A stretch of DNA of 64,000 bases from assembly GCA_964550795.1 (NCBI GenBank), contig CAZKBH010000001.1, forward strand, positions 1 through 64,000, given 5' to 3'. The notes beneath the pieces were generated by a model. The model ran no database searches and was not told the origin of the DNA. It saw only the letters and a list, made by a program, of their open reading frames with translations. Below, one piece after another: positions 8,217 through 18,042 of this stretch. The translations under genes and the position numbers were made by a program. Origin of the DNA: M3007 sp964550795 (GTDB lineage Bacteria; Bacteroidota; Bacteroidia; Chitinophagales; Saprospiraceae). The stretch's first letter is position 1, and every line of letters begins with the position of its first letter.

Positions 8217-11085
8217 TTATTCCGCAATAATCAGCTTTTTAGTCCAGATTTTGCCGGTTTCAGTAGTAATTTGGATAAAATGAGTCCCTTTGCTTTGTTG
8301 TGGAAGCTGAATGGTAAGCTGCCCATGCGCTGGAAACATCCTATTTTGTTGATACACCGGTTGCCCGTTCAGGTTGATAATTTTGACCAAAACAGGTTTT
8401 CTGCCTGCAGGTGGACCATATCTTTCGCCGGATTGGGCCAGATACTCAGTTCGTTTGCTTCTGCCAGTGGGGTAAGCGTACTCACCACCAAAGAATCTTC
8501 CAAGACCATTATCCAAGGCTCTTGACCAACAATGCCATCATTCATGGAAAAAAAGAGCCGATTTCCGCTCAGGTAGGCATCACTGACACTTGGCACAAAA
8601 TAATCCTTCACAGTAGCGAGGGACGCAACTTTGAAAGTGCCGGAGGAAGTGCCATTGGTGGCCCACCAGGAAACTTCCGAGCCGTCGTTGGCGGTAAAAA
8701 GCCAAAGTTGATCGTTGTAGCGCACAAAATTGTCAGGATTNNNNNNNNNNGCAGATCTCGAACCTCTGCTGTACCGCTTGGGGTGCCATCACTGATCCAA
8801 AGTTCAACATTGTTTTCAGTCAATCCGGCCCCAAAAAGCACTGAATTCCCCAAGCGATGCAAACGGCTTTGCGGCTGAGGTTCAAAATATTGATCCCCCA
8901 CGATGGACTTGAATTTTCGCAGTAAGTTTGGCTGCCCATTTTCTGCCGTCCATAGAGAATAATGGAAACTATCCGTTGGGCTATAAAAACGAGGCCCTAA
9001 CACGAACAATTGATCTTCTGTGATAGATAAACCATTAAAATCATCGGAATACAACTCAGGAAAATATACCGAATCAAATCCGCGGACATGCAGGGTGCGT
9101 GCATAGGGATTGAAAGATGCGGTACTGTAAGCAAGGCGATTTTCAACGGATTGCAGGAAAACGCTGGAGCCACTTTGAATGATTCCACTAATTTGAGTGC
9201 CAATGGTGGTGCCATCACTTGACCATAAATGAATGTTCGGCTGGTTCGGCACGGTAAATCGCTCGATAAAATACAGGCTGTCTCCTGAAGCCTTTAAGCC
9301 ATACAGTTGGCTATTTGCAGATGCGGCAAAAACTTCGAAGGTGCCTCCAGGAGTACCGTCCGTGCGCCAAAGGCTTTTGCCGTTATTGGCTATAAAATAG
9401 ACCGAGCCTCCAGGCCCGTAATCCCAATCATATGTAAAGTTAACAGGGAGTTGGATTTCATTTATGATACCACTTGCGTCTGTCACACGCAAGGTGTATG
9501 CGTTTGAAAACCATAGAACCTTATCGCCAAGCGACATAGGAGTGGCTACATCCAGATATAGATCTTGGGATGTGGTGTCCAGCCGAGAGATCGAATAAGG
9601 AGCTGAAGGCTCGGTGTGCCACACACCGCTATAGGTAAGGTTATTAGCGCGAAAAAAAACCACCTCATCCGGGCCAGATACAAATCCAACAGGGTTTGAA
9701 CTGGCCAAATGTGATGCGGGTGCGCCCATTACGGTATAGGTGCCTTGTTCCGTACCATCGCTGCGATAGGGGAAATCGGGTGCGCCAGGGCCTGAGAATG
9801 GGCTTTTAAAAAATACAGTGGAGTCAGTGGATGCACAAGTAGTGTTAGTGAACGCAAATTCACTGAAACCTAAGTCCTTGGCTAATAGCGTGCCAGCAAT
9901 ACTCCCATCGCTTTTCCAAAGTTCTATGTTCGCTTGTTTTCGAATAAAGAAGAAAAACACCTGTTTCGTGGATGCTGCCGCAAGTGGAGAACCCTCCAGC
10001 GATACAATTTTTTGAGTTCCGAAGGCGGTGCCATCACTTTTCCACAATTCATGTTCTTGAGTGGTCTTGTTCAAATAAAAAAAGAAAAACTCCCCGTTTA
10101 AGATAGATCTACCCGTGTTTCCATTATTTATGAGAAAGTAATCATCACTGCTTGTAACGTCAAATAAACGCTCGGTCCCAGCGGTGTTTACGTCTATGGC
10201 GACCCATTCAGAGCCTTGATTTTGAGCATTATTCGCGAGGTAGATATATTCCTCGCCTAAGAAAAATGCTTCGAAACTGAATTGTTGGGTGGTTGCGGGC
10301 ACGTCTGCTGCTTTTGAGGTTCCAGCCGTTGTGCCATCGCTGGTCCAAAATTCGGTTTCACCAAAATTATTCCGAACCAGGAAATAAGCATTGTTCCCCA
10401 AGGCTTTTAATGACTTAGGTTGTATGACTTGACTGGTGCCCATAATTTGAAAAACCATAAACGTACCCGCTTCTGTGCCATCAGTGCGCCACAATTCACG
10501 CCCCGTTGATCCTCCGCGAAAATATACCAGATCAACCGCCTTGGTCAATTCCATCGGATGCGTGCTGCCCGTTCCTGGGGTTGCATCCTTGAGCAAATGA
10601 GCGCTTTCAGGACTGTCGTCTGCCATCCAAAGTTCATAACCGGTAGTTGATTCCCAATTTGGGTAGAGTACCTTGCCATTTAAGGAGGCAATACTTGGAA
10701 TGTTATTGGGCGAACTGGCCTTGATATCGTCTAAACTTATGGTCACGCCTGGGTCTCCTCCATGTTTGAACAACCAATACTTCGAAACATCGTAAGAAGA
10801 TATAAAATAGAACCCGTCATCAGTTTCTGCGGGATTTGTACTTGTGCTGCCATAGTTACTAATGTAAGTTGCGCGATCAGATCCATCGTAGGTCCACAAA
10901 CCATAGCCTTGCTCATACGTAAGCCCGAAAAAAAGCACTTTGCCGTGAACGGAATAAAATGGCCCGCCTAAATTTTCAAAAGGATTGAGCGAGGGCTTGT
11001 GAATATCGCCCAGGAGTTGGGACGTTTGGCCGCTTGCCCAGGTAATTTGGCCAATAAAAAAGATGAAAAAGAAGAAGTGTTTCAT
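8217..11085 (-). CDS. secreted ELWxxDGT-repeat protein with T9SS sorting domain; gap and frame break
   Basis: Reads as one large exported protein. A signal peptide (MKHFFFFIFFIGQITWASGQ) is followed by about ten repeats of the ELWxxDGTxxGT type, for example RELWRTDGTEAGT, HELWKSDGTAFGT, SLWRTDGTPGGT and VELWISDGTPSGT, likely forming a beta-propeller. The C-terminus is a type IX sorting domain (LSIWPNPAKDM ... KKLIIAE). Two defects interrupt it: a 10-N gap at 8741-8750, and a loss of frame at the T-run 8397-8400, where one extra base would restore a continuous sorting domain. Both look like assembly problems. The function of such proteins is unknown; surface exposure or release is inferred from the sorting domain. 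Confidence 0.85.
8741..8750. other. assembly gap (10 N)
   Basis: Run of ten N inside the ELWxxDGT-repeat gene. The reading frame differs on the two sides, so the true missing length is not 10. Confidence 0.99.
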
Positions 11086-11162
11086 AAGAAAAAGCGTTTT
11101 TAACTATGATAAATTTGATTTGATTCTATTTAATACAAGGTGGTCTTGTATGGCTTTAGTGC

Positions 11163-11207
11163 AATCGAATCAATCGTTCCAATCGTTCCAATCGAATCAA
11201 TCGTTCC
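11163..11207. repeat. 9-bp minisatellite overlapping the 3' end of the GH31 gene
   Basis: Five consecutive 9-bp units on the + strand: AATCGAATC, AATCGTTCC, AATCGTTCC, AATCGAATC, AATCGTTCC. On the minus strand they read ATTGATTCG and ATTGGAACG, the former identical to the unit at 6706. The last GH31 codons and its TGA (11197-11199) lie inside the array. Confidence 0.93.
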
Positions 11208-13725
11208 ATTCCACTCGTTCAAAACCCGGTTCCAAGCTCAAGGTGTACAGCGAGCGGTCCCGAAGTTTAATTTCTTTGATCGGATAATCCGTCCCGTCCA
11301 CAGTGCATTTTTTGACGTAAGTCGGGTAACCCACGAGGTAAATTTTCACCTTGTCATAGTCCGGAAGGAAACTGCCTTCTTTTCGTTGGCGCAGGGAAAA
11401 AGAGCCGTTTTTGCCCTCTGTTTCCAAAATTTTCAGACTAAAATCCCCCGATTGATGTCCATAACCTTCCCCGGAATCTTCGTATAAGTGACTGGTTTCC
11501 AATCCATTTTTGTAATAAACATACAAAGTAAGCTCGTCAATTGCTTCGCCCACATGTTGGCGAATTGGGTACACGGGCAACACCGCACCTTCCCGCACAA
11601 AGAACGGAATCTGGTCGGGCATTACGTTCACAAAAACTTCTCCATTCCCCAATTGCCCCGTCCAGAAATAATACCAATTCCCCTTGGGCAAATAAACCCC
11701 CTGCCGCTGCACCTTGGACTGCACCACCGGACTAACCAACAAGTGTTCACCAAACAAAAAATCGCGCTCTACGTCCCAAAGTTTGGGATCCTGCGCATCG
11801 TCAAAGGCCAAATGCCGCAGTACCGGCGAACCATCCAGCGTGTGCAGCCACATGGCTGAGTACAAACAAGGTAGCAGACAATAGCGCAATTCAATGGCTT
11901 TTTTCGCCAAATCGGTCCATTTTTCGCCAAAAGACCAAGGTTCCTGATCCGCAACATGCAAAGCCGGATCAATCAATTCGGCTTCTTCGGCAGGCATCGC
12001 ATCCCCGGCGGCGTGTTTGCCAATGCTGTGTACCCGCATGAGCGGATGAAAAACACCCAACTGGAGCCAACGCACAAAAAGTTCACCTTCTGCATTGCCC
12101 GCAAAGCCACCGATGTCTGTTCCACAAAACGAAAACCCCGAAACAGCCAGCCGCTGACACTGAATATTGGCGATTTGCAAGTGTTCCCAGTCAGAGCAAT
12201 TATCGCCCGTCCAAATGGCCGAAAAACGCTGGCCGCCACTGAACGACGCCCGACTGAGCAAGAAAGGACGCTTTTCAGGTTTTAAAACTCGAAAACCCTC
12301 CCAGGAAGCGCGGTTCATCTGCTGCCCGTAAATATTATGCGCCTTCCGGTGGCTGCAAGGGTAGCCCTCGTGGTGGTGCATCACATCGTCGGGCAAAGTT
12401 TTGTGGTGGACGTGAAACACCGCAGGCTCGTTCATATCGTTCCAAAAACCCGCAACGCCAATATCGTTGTATAGACTTGTGTATAGATTTCCCCACCAGG
12501 CGCGCACATCCGGGTGGGTATAGTCTGGAAACGCGCAGAAACCAGGCCAAACCGGGGCTTTTGCCACCAAACCATCCACCGTGCGCAAAAACATATTTTG
12601 TTCCAAACCTTCCCGGTACACCGCATAACCAGGGTCTTCTTTGATGCCCGGATCAATCATGGTGACGGTTTGAAAACCCATTTCCCGCAAATCATCCACC
12701 AAAAGTTTCGGGTTGGGAAACGATTTTTTGTCCCAGGTAAAACACCGATACCCGTCCATGTAATCTATATCGAGGTAAATCGCGTCGCAGGGTATTTTCC
12801 GGTCCCTGAATTCGGCGGCGATTTCGCGCACATGACTGTCGGGATGGTAGCTCCAGCGGCACTGATGGTAGCCCAAAGCCCAAATAGGGGGCAATGCGTG
12901 GGTTCCCGTCAGTCGCGCGTAACTCCGCGCTACTTCAGAGAGGCTGGGGCCGTTCAGGAAGTAGTAGTTTAATTCACCGCCGTCGGCAGAAAAAAGCGTG
13001 GTGCCGGTCTCTTGGGTGTCAAAATCAAAGTTTGTCCGAAAGCTGTTGTCAAAGAAAATTCCATACGCAATTCCTTGATTGAGTGCGTAATAGAATGGAA
13101 CGGCGCGGTAAAGCGGATCCGTTTTTCGGCCAAAGGCATAGGAGTCGGAACACCAGTTTTCAAATTTTTTGCCTGCGAGGTTGGTACCGCAAGCTTTATC
13201 GCCCAGTCCAAAAAACACCTCTTTTTTGTGGCACTTTTTCTCCATTTGGAGTTTGCACCAACCTTTCAGAATGGTTCTTTTGGCAGAAAATCCGGCCTCG
13301 TCTTCGCAGAGGGTTCGGTCGTCCTGATCGTAAAATTTGAGTTTTAAATCGGATTTGGATACCACCACCTGCAAGGCTCCAGAATCAAGCAGATATTCGC
13401 CGTCGCGCTCTTCCAGCCGCACGGTTACTTTATCGGGCTCAAAATCAGGATCCAGCGCGTATGAAAAATCTGGCTGAAAAACGCCGTCGGGCGAATACCG
13501 GATCCGGAATATACCCGCAGTCAACACGGATACGCGAAGGGCAACGCCGTTTTGGCAAGTAAATTCGTAGGCTCCTTCACTCCAGCGTACATCGGTCACT
13601 TCATTGGGGCGAACCCACTGAAAAACATCATCATATCGGAGGCTAACACTGGCTTCCGTAAAATTTATCTCGCTCGGCGGAACCTCGACGGGTGTAACGA
13701 TGGGGGATATTGGCTTGGATGTCAT
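11197..13725 (-). CDS. GH31 family alpha-glucosidase
   Basis: 842 residues. Hydrolyses alpha-linked glucosides from the non-reducing end. An N-terminal beta domain (about residues 20-230) precedes the catalytic barrel, which carries PPIWALGYHQCRWSY, CDAIYLDIDYMDGYRCFTWD, the nucleophile Asp in GFWNDMNEPAVF and the acid/base Asp in WTGDNCSDWEHL. C-terminal beta domains follow. No signal peptide is visible, so the enzyme is probably cytoplasmic or exported by another route. The last codons run into a 9-bp repeat array. With the GH13 enzyme at 49978 it points to alpha-glucan use. Confidence 0.95.
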   Translation of the reverse strand: MTSKPISPIVTPVEVPPSEINFTEASVSLRYDDVFQWVRPNEVTDVRWSEGAYEFTCQNGVALRVSVLTAGIFRIRYSPDGVFQPDFSYALDPDFEPDKVTVRLEERDGEYLLDSGALQVVVSKSDLKLKFYDQDDRTLCEDEAGFSAKRTILKGWCKLQMEKKCHKKEVFFGLGDKACGTNLAGKKFENWCSDSYAFGRKTDPLYRAVPFYYALNQGIAYGIFFDNSFRTNFDFDTQETGTTLFSADGGELNYYFLNGPSLSEVARSYARLTGTHALPPIWALGYHQCRWSYHPDSHVREIAAEFRDRKIPCDAIYLDIDYMDGYRCFTWDKKSFPNPKLLVDDLREMGFQTVTMIDPGIKEDPGYAVYREGLEQNMFLRTVDGLVAKAPVWPGFCAFPDYTHPDVRAWWGNLYTSLYNDIGVAGFWNDMNEPAVFHVHHKTLPDDVMHHHEGYPCSHRKAHNIYGQQMNRASWEGFRVLKPEKRPFLLSRASFSGGQRFSAIWTGDNCSDWEHLQIANIQCQRLAVSGFSFCGTDIGGFAGNAEGELFVRWLQLGVFHPLMRVHSIGKHAAGDAMPAEEAELIDPALHVADQEPWSFGEKWTDLAKKAIELRYCLLPCLYSAMWLHTLDGSPVLRHLAFDDAQDPKLWDVERDFLFGEHLLVSPVVQSKVQRQGVYLPKGNWYYFWTGQLGNGEVFVNVMPDQIPFFVREGAVLPVYPIRQHVGEAIDELTLYVYYKNGLETSHLYEDSGEGYGHQSGDFSLKILETEGKNGSFSLRQRKEGSFLPDYDKVKIYLVGYPTYVKKCTVDGTDYPIKEIKLRDRSLYTLSLEPGFERVEWND

Positions 13726-13869
13726 GCTGTTTCGATTTCGGGGCTAAAGTAGCGACAAAACAAGACAGGCCGCCACCGAAAATTCGGGGCGACCTGCTTT
13801 TGGTCCGGTTGCTTCATACAAATTGAGCGGATTTGAATATCTGGATCTTGGGTTTGAAATCAACAGGAG

Positions 13870-15213
13870 TTAAAAAAACAAGGTACCGTAAAGTGAAAAA
13901 GTAGGGGTGTTTTTGACTTTCCCGGTGTTTGTACTAAATCCATTATTGGGTATCGCTAAATTGTCAGAGCTGTGGGTAAGAATAGACTTGAAATTGCTGA
14001 AGGGCATTCTTGCGGTAAGCCCGACTTCAAAACTATCCCCTATGGCGAAACCCGCGCCCAGCATCGCAGCAGCATTCCATCTACTGAATTCATTGGAACT
14101 CAATCTACTGGCATCGTCCGTTGCAGCCTTGTCATTTAGTCTCAAAATGTATTCCCCGGCGTAATTCTGATGATCTGCTTTCGCGCTAAGGGTACGTGCG
14201 ATGGAGATACCGCCAATAAGCTTCATGGCCCGACTTGGCTGCCAAAAAACAGTAAGGGGGATTTCCAGGCGCTGCAACCGGCTCACGGGGATCAAAATAT
14301 TACCTGACAGGGAGTCATTGTAAAAGCTGTGTCCGGGGCTATTGAGGACTTCGGCACCCGTGTTTGCGTTCACGACAATCACATTGCCATCTACGTTGGA
14401 GGTATAATCTGCGGAGTTCACGGTGGCTACAGGGCGGTCTTTTACCTGTGGCGTATGGATGCTGTAAAATAAACCAGAGCGAACGCCCCACTTGCGTGCA
14501 AATTTCCAGTCCACATTCAGTCCGGTAGAAAATTCATTGATGCTATTGTATCGCTCGGTTGAAATAGCCGAAGTAGCACCAACTGCCCAGGTTTTTTCAG
14601 GTATTTTTGGTTTGATTTTTGGAAAACGTTCTGCGGGAATGGGGGGAGTGTTTGGGGTTTTAACTGATTCATAGTCAATTGTTTGAGCATTGACGGAAAT
14701 CAGACTAAGTGCAATCTGAGGGATTTCAGAAGGTTCAACTTCCGTTAAAATTGCCGGCTGCTCATTCAAAGGAATCAAAGTGTTTTCATCTGGGTTTTGA
14801 TCCTCCAAAACGCTTAAAGCGGCAATGCTTGGAGCATTGGCTTTTTTATCAACCGAGCCGGCTTTTTTCAGGACGGTGCTGGGTTCTTTTTGGTTTTTTG
14901 GGGGGCTTTGAAAGGTTTTATTTGAAAAATTTGAATTGGCGCGGGGTTCATTTTGCGGCACATCCAGCGCATTTTGACGGATTTGCGCGTCCAAATTGCT
15001 GACAGGAGCGTCAGAAACGAGTGCAATAACCTGCGGTTCCGATGGCACCGCCGCTTTGTTGCTCCAATACCAGACACCCAGCCCAGCTGCCGGGAGCAAC
15101 AATAAGCCAAGCCACCACCAAACGATTAGGCGATGGGTATGCTTTTCGGGCATTTCACGGTCCAATAATTGCCGCATTGCTGCCCAACCTTTATCCGTAG
15201 TTTTGTTATCCAT
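13870..15213 (-). CDS. membrane-anchored protein with outer-membrane beta-barrel-like domain, ECF sigma partner
   Basis: 447 residues from the ATG at 15213 (MDNKTTDKGWAAMRQ). Residues 1-25 are cytoplasmic-like and residues about 27-48 form one membrane helix (IVWWWLGLLLLPAAGLGVWYW). Residues about 50-200 are a low-complexity Pro/Asn/Ser linker. From about residue 205 the sequence looks like an outer-membrane barrel (KTWAVGATSAISTERYNS ... FSLYGTLFF, ending in Phe). It lies about 100 bp after the sigma factor on the same strand, the usual place for an anti-sigma factor. The N-terminal part may bind the sigma factor; this is inference, since no anti-sigma domain was recognised. Confidence 0.7.
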   Translation of the reverse strand: MDNKTTDKGWAAMRQLLDREMPEKHTHRLIVWWWLGLLLLPAAGLGVWYWSNKAAVPSEPQVIALVSDAPVSNLDAQIRQNALDVPQNEPRANSNFSNKTFQSPPKNQKEPSTVLKKAGSVDKKANAPSIAALSVLEDQNPDENTLIPLNEQPAILTEVEPSEIPQIALSLISVNAQTIDYESVKTPNTPPIPAERFPKIKPKIPEKTWAVGATSAISTERYNSINEFSTGLNVDWKFARKWGVRSGLFYSIHTPQVKDRPVATVNSADYTSNVDGNVIVVNANTGAEVLNSPGHSFYNDSLSGNILIPVSRLQRLEIPLTVFWQPSRAMKLIGGISIARTLSAKADHQNYAGEYILRLNDKAATDDASRLSSNEFSRWNAAAMLGAGFAIGDSFEVGLTARMPFSNFKSILTHSSDNLAIPNNGFSTNTGKVKNTPTFSLYGTLFF

Positions 15214-15314
15214 GATGATTAAAAGTACGCTGAGTTTTGTTCGTGTTACGCGCCCGCACTTCTTCTGGTTGGCGAGCAATTCTAGAATGGATGGAATGGT
15301 TTTTTGTCAACTCA

Positions 15315-15884
15315 CTATTTGATCGCCGAAGCGGAGAAATGAAATTCTTTTTCCAGTATGACTCTTAATTTTTGCCGGGCTGTGCTGAGGTGCCATTTTG
15401 AGGTGCCCTCACTAATTTGCATGGTTTCAGATATTTCGGAGTGGCTGTACCCTTCGATTGCGTACAAGCGGAACACCTCCTGCGAGGTGGGTGGCAAGGT
15501 CCGTACGGCTTTCAGGATATCTTCTTCGTAAAAGGACTCGTGGCCACGTTCAGGAACACTTTGGTCGTGATCTTCCAGCACTAAAAAGTGCAGATAACGG
15601 GCATTTTCGCGGTAATAATCGGCCATGCAGTGGTAAACGAGCCGCCGCATCCAACCTTCCAGACTTCCTTTGAACGCGAAAGTGTGAATTTTTTTGAAAA
15701 CCCGCAGCATCCCGTTGTTCGTCACTTCAATAGCGGTGTCTTCATCTCGGGTATAACGGCGCACCATACGCAGCATTTCCGGAAAAAAACGGCGGTACAG
15801 CGCCTCTTGGGCACGGCGGTCGTTGGCAGCACATGCCACGACAAGCTCCTGATCCGAATAGTTTTTTTTGCCGAAAAAAGCCAC
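15315..15884 (-). CDS. ECF-type RNA polymerase sigma factor
   Basis: 189 residues, GTG start. Region 2 covers about residues 25-95 (EALYRRFFPEMLRMVRRYTRDE, then SLEGWMRRLVYHCMADYYR). Region 4 covers about residues 125-180 (TLPPTSQEVFRLYAIEGYSH, then ISEGTSKWHLSTARQKLR). It directs polymerase to a specific gene set, probably envelope functions given its neighbour. It is followed by the anchored beta-barrel protein and divergent from the RDD gene. Confidence 0.93.
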   Translation of the reverse strand: MAFFGKKNYSDQELVVACAANDRRAQEALYRRFFPEMLRMVRRYTRDEDTAIEVTNNGMLRVFKKIHTFAFKGSLEGWMRRLVYHCMADYYRENARYLHFLVLEDHDQSVPERGHESFYEEDILKAVRTLPPTSQEVFRLYAIEGYSHSEISETMQISEGTSKWHLSTARQKLRVILEKEFHFSASAIK

Positions 15885-15997
15885 AGTTACATGTTTATGC
15901 CCTGAATCATAGTTTATGACTGCAAATTACGGGATTGAAATTTGTCTTGGTACGATTGTCGTCCCGAATTTTCCATCAAGACGGGCTGTTCATCGAA

Positions 15998-16033
15998 AAA
16001 GGTTGGGGTTGAACGCCATAATTCCCAACCTTT
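15998..16033. other. stem-loop upstream of the RDD gene
   Basis: AAAGGTTGGG (15998-16007) pairs with CCCAACCTTT (16024-16033): a 10-bp perfect stem with a 16-nt loop, 24 bp before the RDD start. It may be a leader structure; role unknown. Confidence 0.4.
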
Positions 16034-16057
16034 CGCCCTGAATTAAACAGAAAAGCT

Positions 16058-16711
16058 ATGACGATTCTTAACCAACCCTACACCGACACCACACAACCAC
16101 TCGTTTATGCCTCTTTTGTCGAACGGGTGCTTGCTCGGCTCATTGACCTTGCGCTTGTAATTATCCCGTCTCTTATCATCCCCATCGTTTTTCCATGGCT
16201 CTATTATGCACTTCAGGAGTCCAGCAGCAGTGGCGCGACCATAGGCAAACGCGCTTTAGGCCTGCGCGTCGTGAGTGTTCAAGGCCGACAAATTGATTTT
16301 GGCACTGCAACAGGCCGTTTTTTCGCCAATTTCCTGAACCTTTTTACCATGTTAATTGGTTATTTGCTGATGTTTTTTAATGCACAAAATCAATGTCTGC
16401 ACGACATGATTACCGGCACGGTCGTCGTAAAAGATTATCCTATCACCTTTCAACCCACTCAAACGCCCAAACAATCGCAGCAGCAAAAGCGCAGTTGGAG
16501 CAATAAAATGGGGAATTCCGACACGCATTTTGTGGAAATCACCCCCAACGGAGGCCGGCACTGGCATCGCAGCCCGGCGGGTGAAGTCATCAATGGTTTT
16601 ACCCTGTGGCAATTGACGGATGGGTTGGTGGATTTTTCTGGGGAATTTAGTCCTGAAGATATCGAAGCCATGAAGCAATATGCAGAACACTTGTTGCGGA
16701 GCAAGGCTTGA
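16058..16711 (+). CDS. RDD family membrane protein with C-terminal soluble extension
   Basis: 217 residues. The RDD domain (about residues 15-130) shows the signature ARLIDLALVIIP, then GATIGKRALGLRVVSVQG and, near its end, NQCLHDMITGTVVVK, with two to three membrane helices. Some RDD proteins are transporters, but most are uncharacterised. Residues about 150-217 form a soluble tail (HFVEITPNGGRHWHRSPAG, GFTLWQLTDGLVDFSGE) not typical of the family. The methyltransferase gene follows 51 bp downstream. Confidence 0.85.
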   Translation: MTILNQPYTDTTQPLVYASFVERVLARLIDLALVIIPSLIIPIVFPWLYYALQESSSSGATIGKRALGLRVVSVQGRQIDFGTATGRFFANFLNLFTMLIGYLLMFFNAQNQCLHDMITGTVVVKDYPITFQPTQTPKQSQQQKRSWSNKMGNSDTHFVEITPNGGRHWHRSPAGEVINGFTLWQLTDGLVDFSGEFSPEDIEAMKQYAEHLLRSKA

Positions 16712-16762
16712 TTGGGCCACAAGTAAAGTTACCTTTGGCGCGAAAAAAATGCCATTCCACTC

Positions 16763-17611
16763 ATGCTTAAATCCCTTTTCAGGTTTCTTTCCCCACGGTT
16801 CCAAACCCTCTTTCTCGAGTATAAGGTTGACCTAAAACCGCGGTACGGTCATGGGCTTCCTGCACATGAAAAATTGCTGGAAATCATTGATTGTCAAAGA
16901 GGTATGTACCAGTTTTGGCTGGGTAAAATCAATCAGTTTGCCCCTCAGCTTCAGACCATCCAAAAACTGGCCGACGAAAAAGACGCATCTCAGCCGGGCT
17001 GGAACAACAACTTTTTGCCGGGACTGGACATCATGGCATTGTACACCATCATCGCCGAAACCAAACCCCGCAGATACGTGGAAGTAGGCTCCGGCAACTC
17101 CACCAAAGTGGCCCATAAAGCGGTGAAAGATCATGGACTTTCTACCAAAATTACCTCCATTGATCCGTACCCACGCGCCGAAATTGATGGACTGGCCCAC
17201 GAAATTGTCCGCAAACCATTTGAGGATGTGGATACGCGTTGGCTCGCCGAACTGGAAGCTGGTGATATCCTGTTTATTGACAACTCCCACCGGATGTTGC
17301 CCAATTCGGATGCCACGGTTTTTTTCCTGGAAACTTTACCAGCACTAAAACCCGGGGTAATCGTGCATATCCACGACATCTACCTGCCCTACGATTACCC
17401 GCAGTTCATGTGCGACCGGTTTTACTCCGAACAATACGGACTGGCCATTGCGCTCCTGGCAAATCCTGCGCGCTATCAAAGTATTTTTCCAGCCTATTTT
17501 ATCTCTGAAGATACCGCGCTCAGTACCATCATTGCCAATATCTGGGAGCACCCCAACACCCAGGGGGTGGAGCGTCATGGCGGTTCTTTTTGGTTGAAAA
17601 TTGGGGAGTAA
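16763..17611 (+). CDS. class I SAM-dependent methyltransferase (Methyltransf_24-like)
   Basis: 282 residues. The SAM-binding motif is RRYVEVGSGNSTKVA at about residues 93-107, followed by ITSIDPYPRAE, and the acidic post-motif GDILFIDNSHR that typifies Methyltransf_24 proteins. A further motif is PGVIVHIHDIYLPYDYP. The substrate is not evident; relatives often act on sugars or small molecules in surface-polysaccharide loci, but no such locus surrounds it. Its stop is followed by a repeat-rich intergenic region. Confidence 0.85.
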   Translation: MLKSLFRFLSPRFQTLFLEYKVDLKPRYGHGLPAHEKLLEIIDCQRGMYQFWLGKINQFAPQLQTIQKLADEKDASQPGWNNNFLPGLDIMALYTIIAETKPRRYVEVGSGNSTKVAHKAVKDHGLSTKITSIDPYPRAEIDGLAHEIVRKPFEDVDTRWLAELEAGDILFIDNSHRMLPNSDATVFFLETLPALKPGVIVHIHDIYLPYDYPQFMCDRFYSEQYGLAIALLANPARYQSIFPAYFISEDTALSTIIANIWEHPNTQGVERHGGSFWLKIGE

Positions 17612-17626
17612 AACGCCCATGGCAGC

Positions 17627-17677
17627 GGTGGTATGGCCTTCAGGCCGTCGGGAAGTGCGCCGTTTACGGCGCAGAAT
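17627..17677 (+). repeat. REP-like dispersed repeat, copy 1
   Basis: Contains GGTGGTATGGCCTTCAGGCC, then GTCGGGAAG and a GCGCC...GGCGC stem. The same sequence, with about four changes over 49 bp, occurs at 39885-39935, and its first 29 bp are inverted at 39965-39993. It has internal palindromes such as GGCCTTCAGGCC. Confidence 0.85.
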
Positions 17678-17827
17678 AGCCATTCTCCTAGACTTACATG
17701 AGTTGCCCGAATTTTGTAACAAGGTAAATACGGAGAAATCGTTATGGTTTTTAGTTGCTTTTGCTCGATAAATGGAGGGACAGCCCGCTAAAAAAGTTTC
17801 GTCCTGTAGCAATTAAATCGAATTTAG

Positions 17828-17860
17828 AGAAGTGACACTTTTTTAAAAAGTGTCACTTCT
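17828..17860. terminator. 33-bp perfect palindrome
   Basis: AGAAGTGACACTTTTT (17828-17843) is an exact reverse complement of 17845-17860 around a single central base. It could act as a bidirectional terminator between the convergent neighbours; T-rich and A-rich inner arms fit this only partly. Confidence 0.5.
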
Positions 17861-17919
17861 ACGCACGAAATCCCGTTTTGGCATTATTACAAAATTTGGG
17901 GTTACTCATGAATATGAAT

Positions 17920-17941
17920 AGCCCCGATTGCATCGGGGGCT
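17920..17941. terminator. GC-rich stem-loop
   Basis: AGCCCCGAT and ATCGGGGGCT flank a 3-nt loop, between convergent genes. It is terminator-like, without a clear T-run. Confidence 0.4.
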
Positions 17942-18042
17942 TCACGTTCAACCACTCTGTGGTTATTAAAATGCTTAAGTCTATGACATTGGCCATCTGG
18001 CCAAAATACCCCTTACAATCCCCCCTTTCAACTCAGAACAAC

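Larger units (their letters stand above)
17612..18042. other. gene-free stretch with REP-like element and palindromes
   Basis: 431 bp without a convincing ORF, between a plus-strand methyltransferase and a minus-strand unknown gene. It holds one REP-like repeat (17627-17677), a 33-bp perfect palindrome (17828-17860) and three short stem-loops at 17920-17941, 17950-17964 and 17989-18004. No tRNA or other structured RNA was recognised. Confidence 0.8.

Noticed and set aside
8411..8878. Plus-strand ORF crossing the N gap
   Set aside because: It relies on the artificial length of the 10-N gap and overlaps the T9SS protein on the opposite strand.
11197..13725. Starch utilisation operon around GH31
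   Set aside because: Neighbours are a surface repeat protein and a sigma-factor pair; no glucan transporter or regulator is adjacent.
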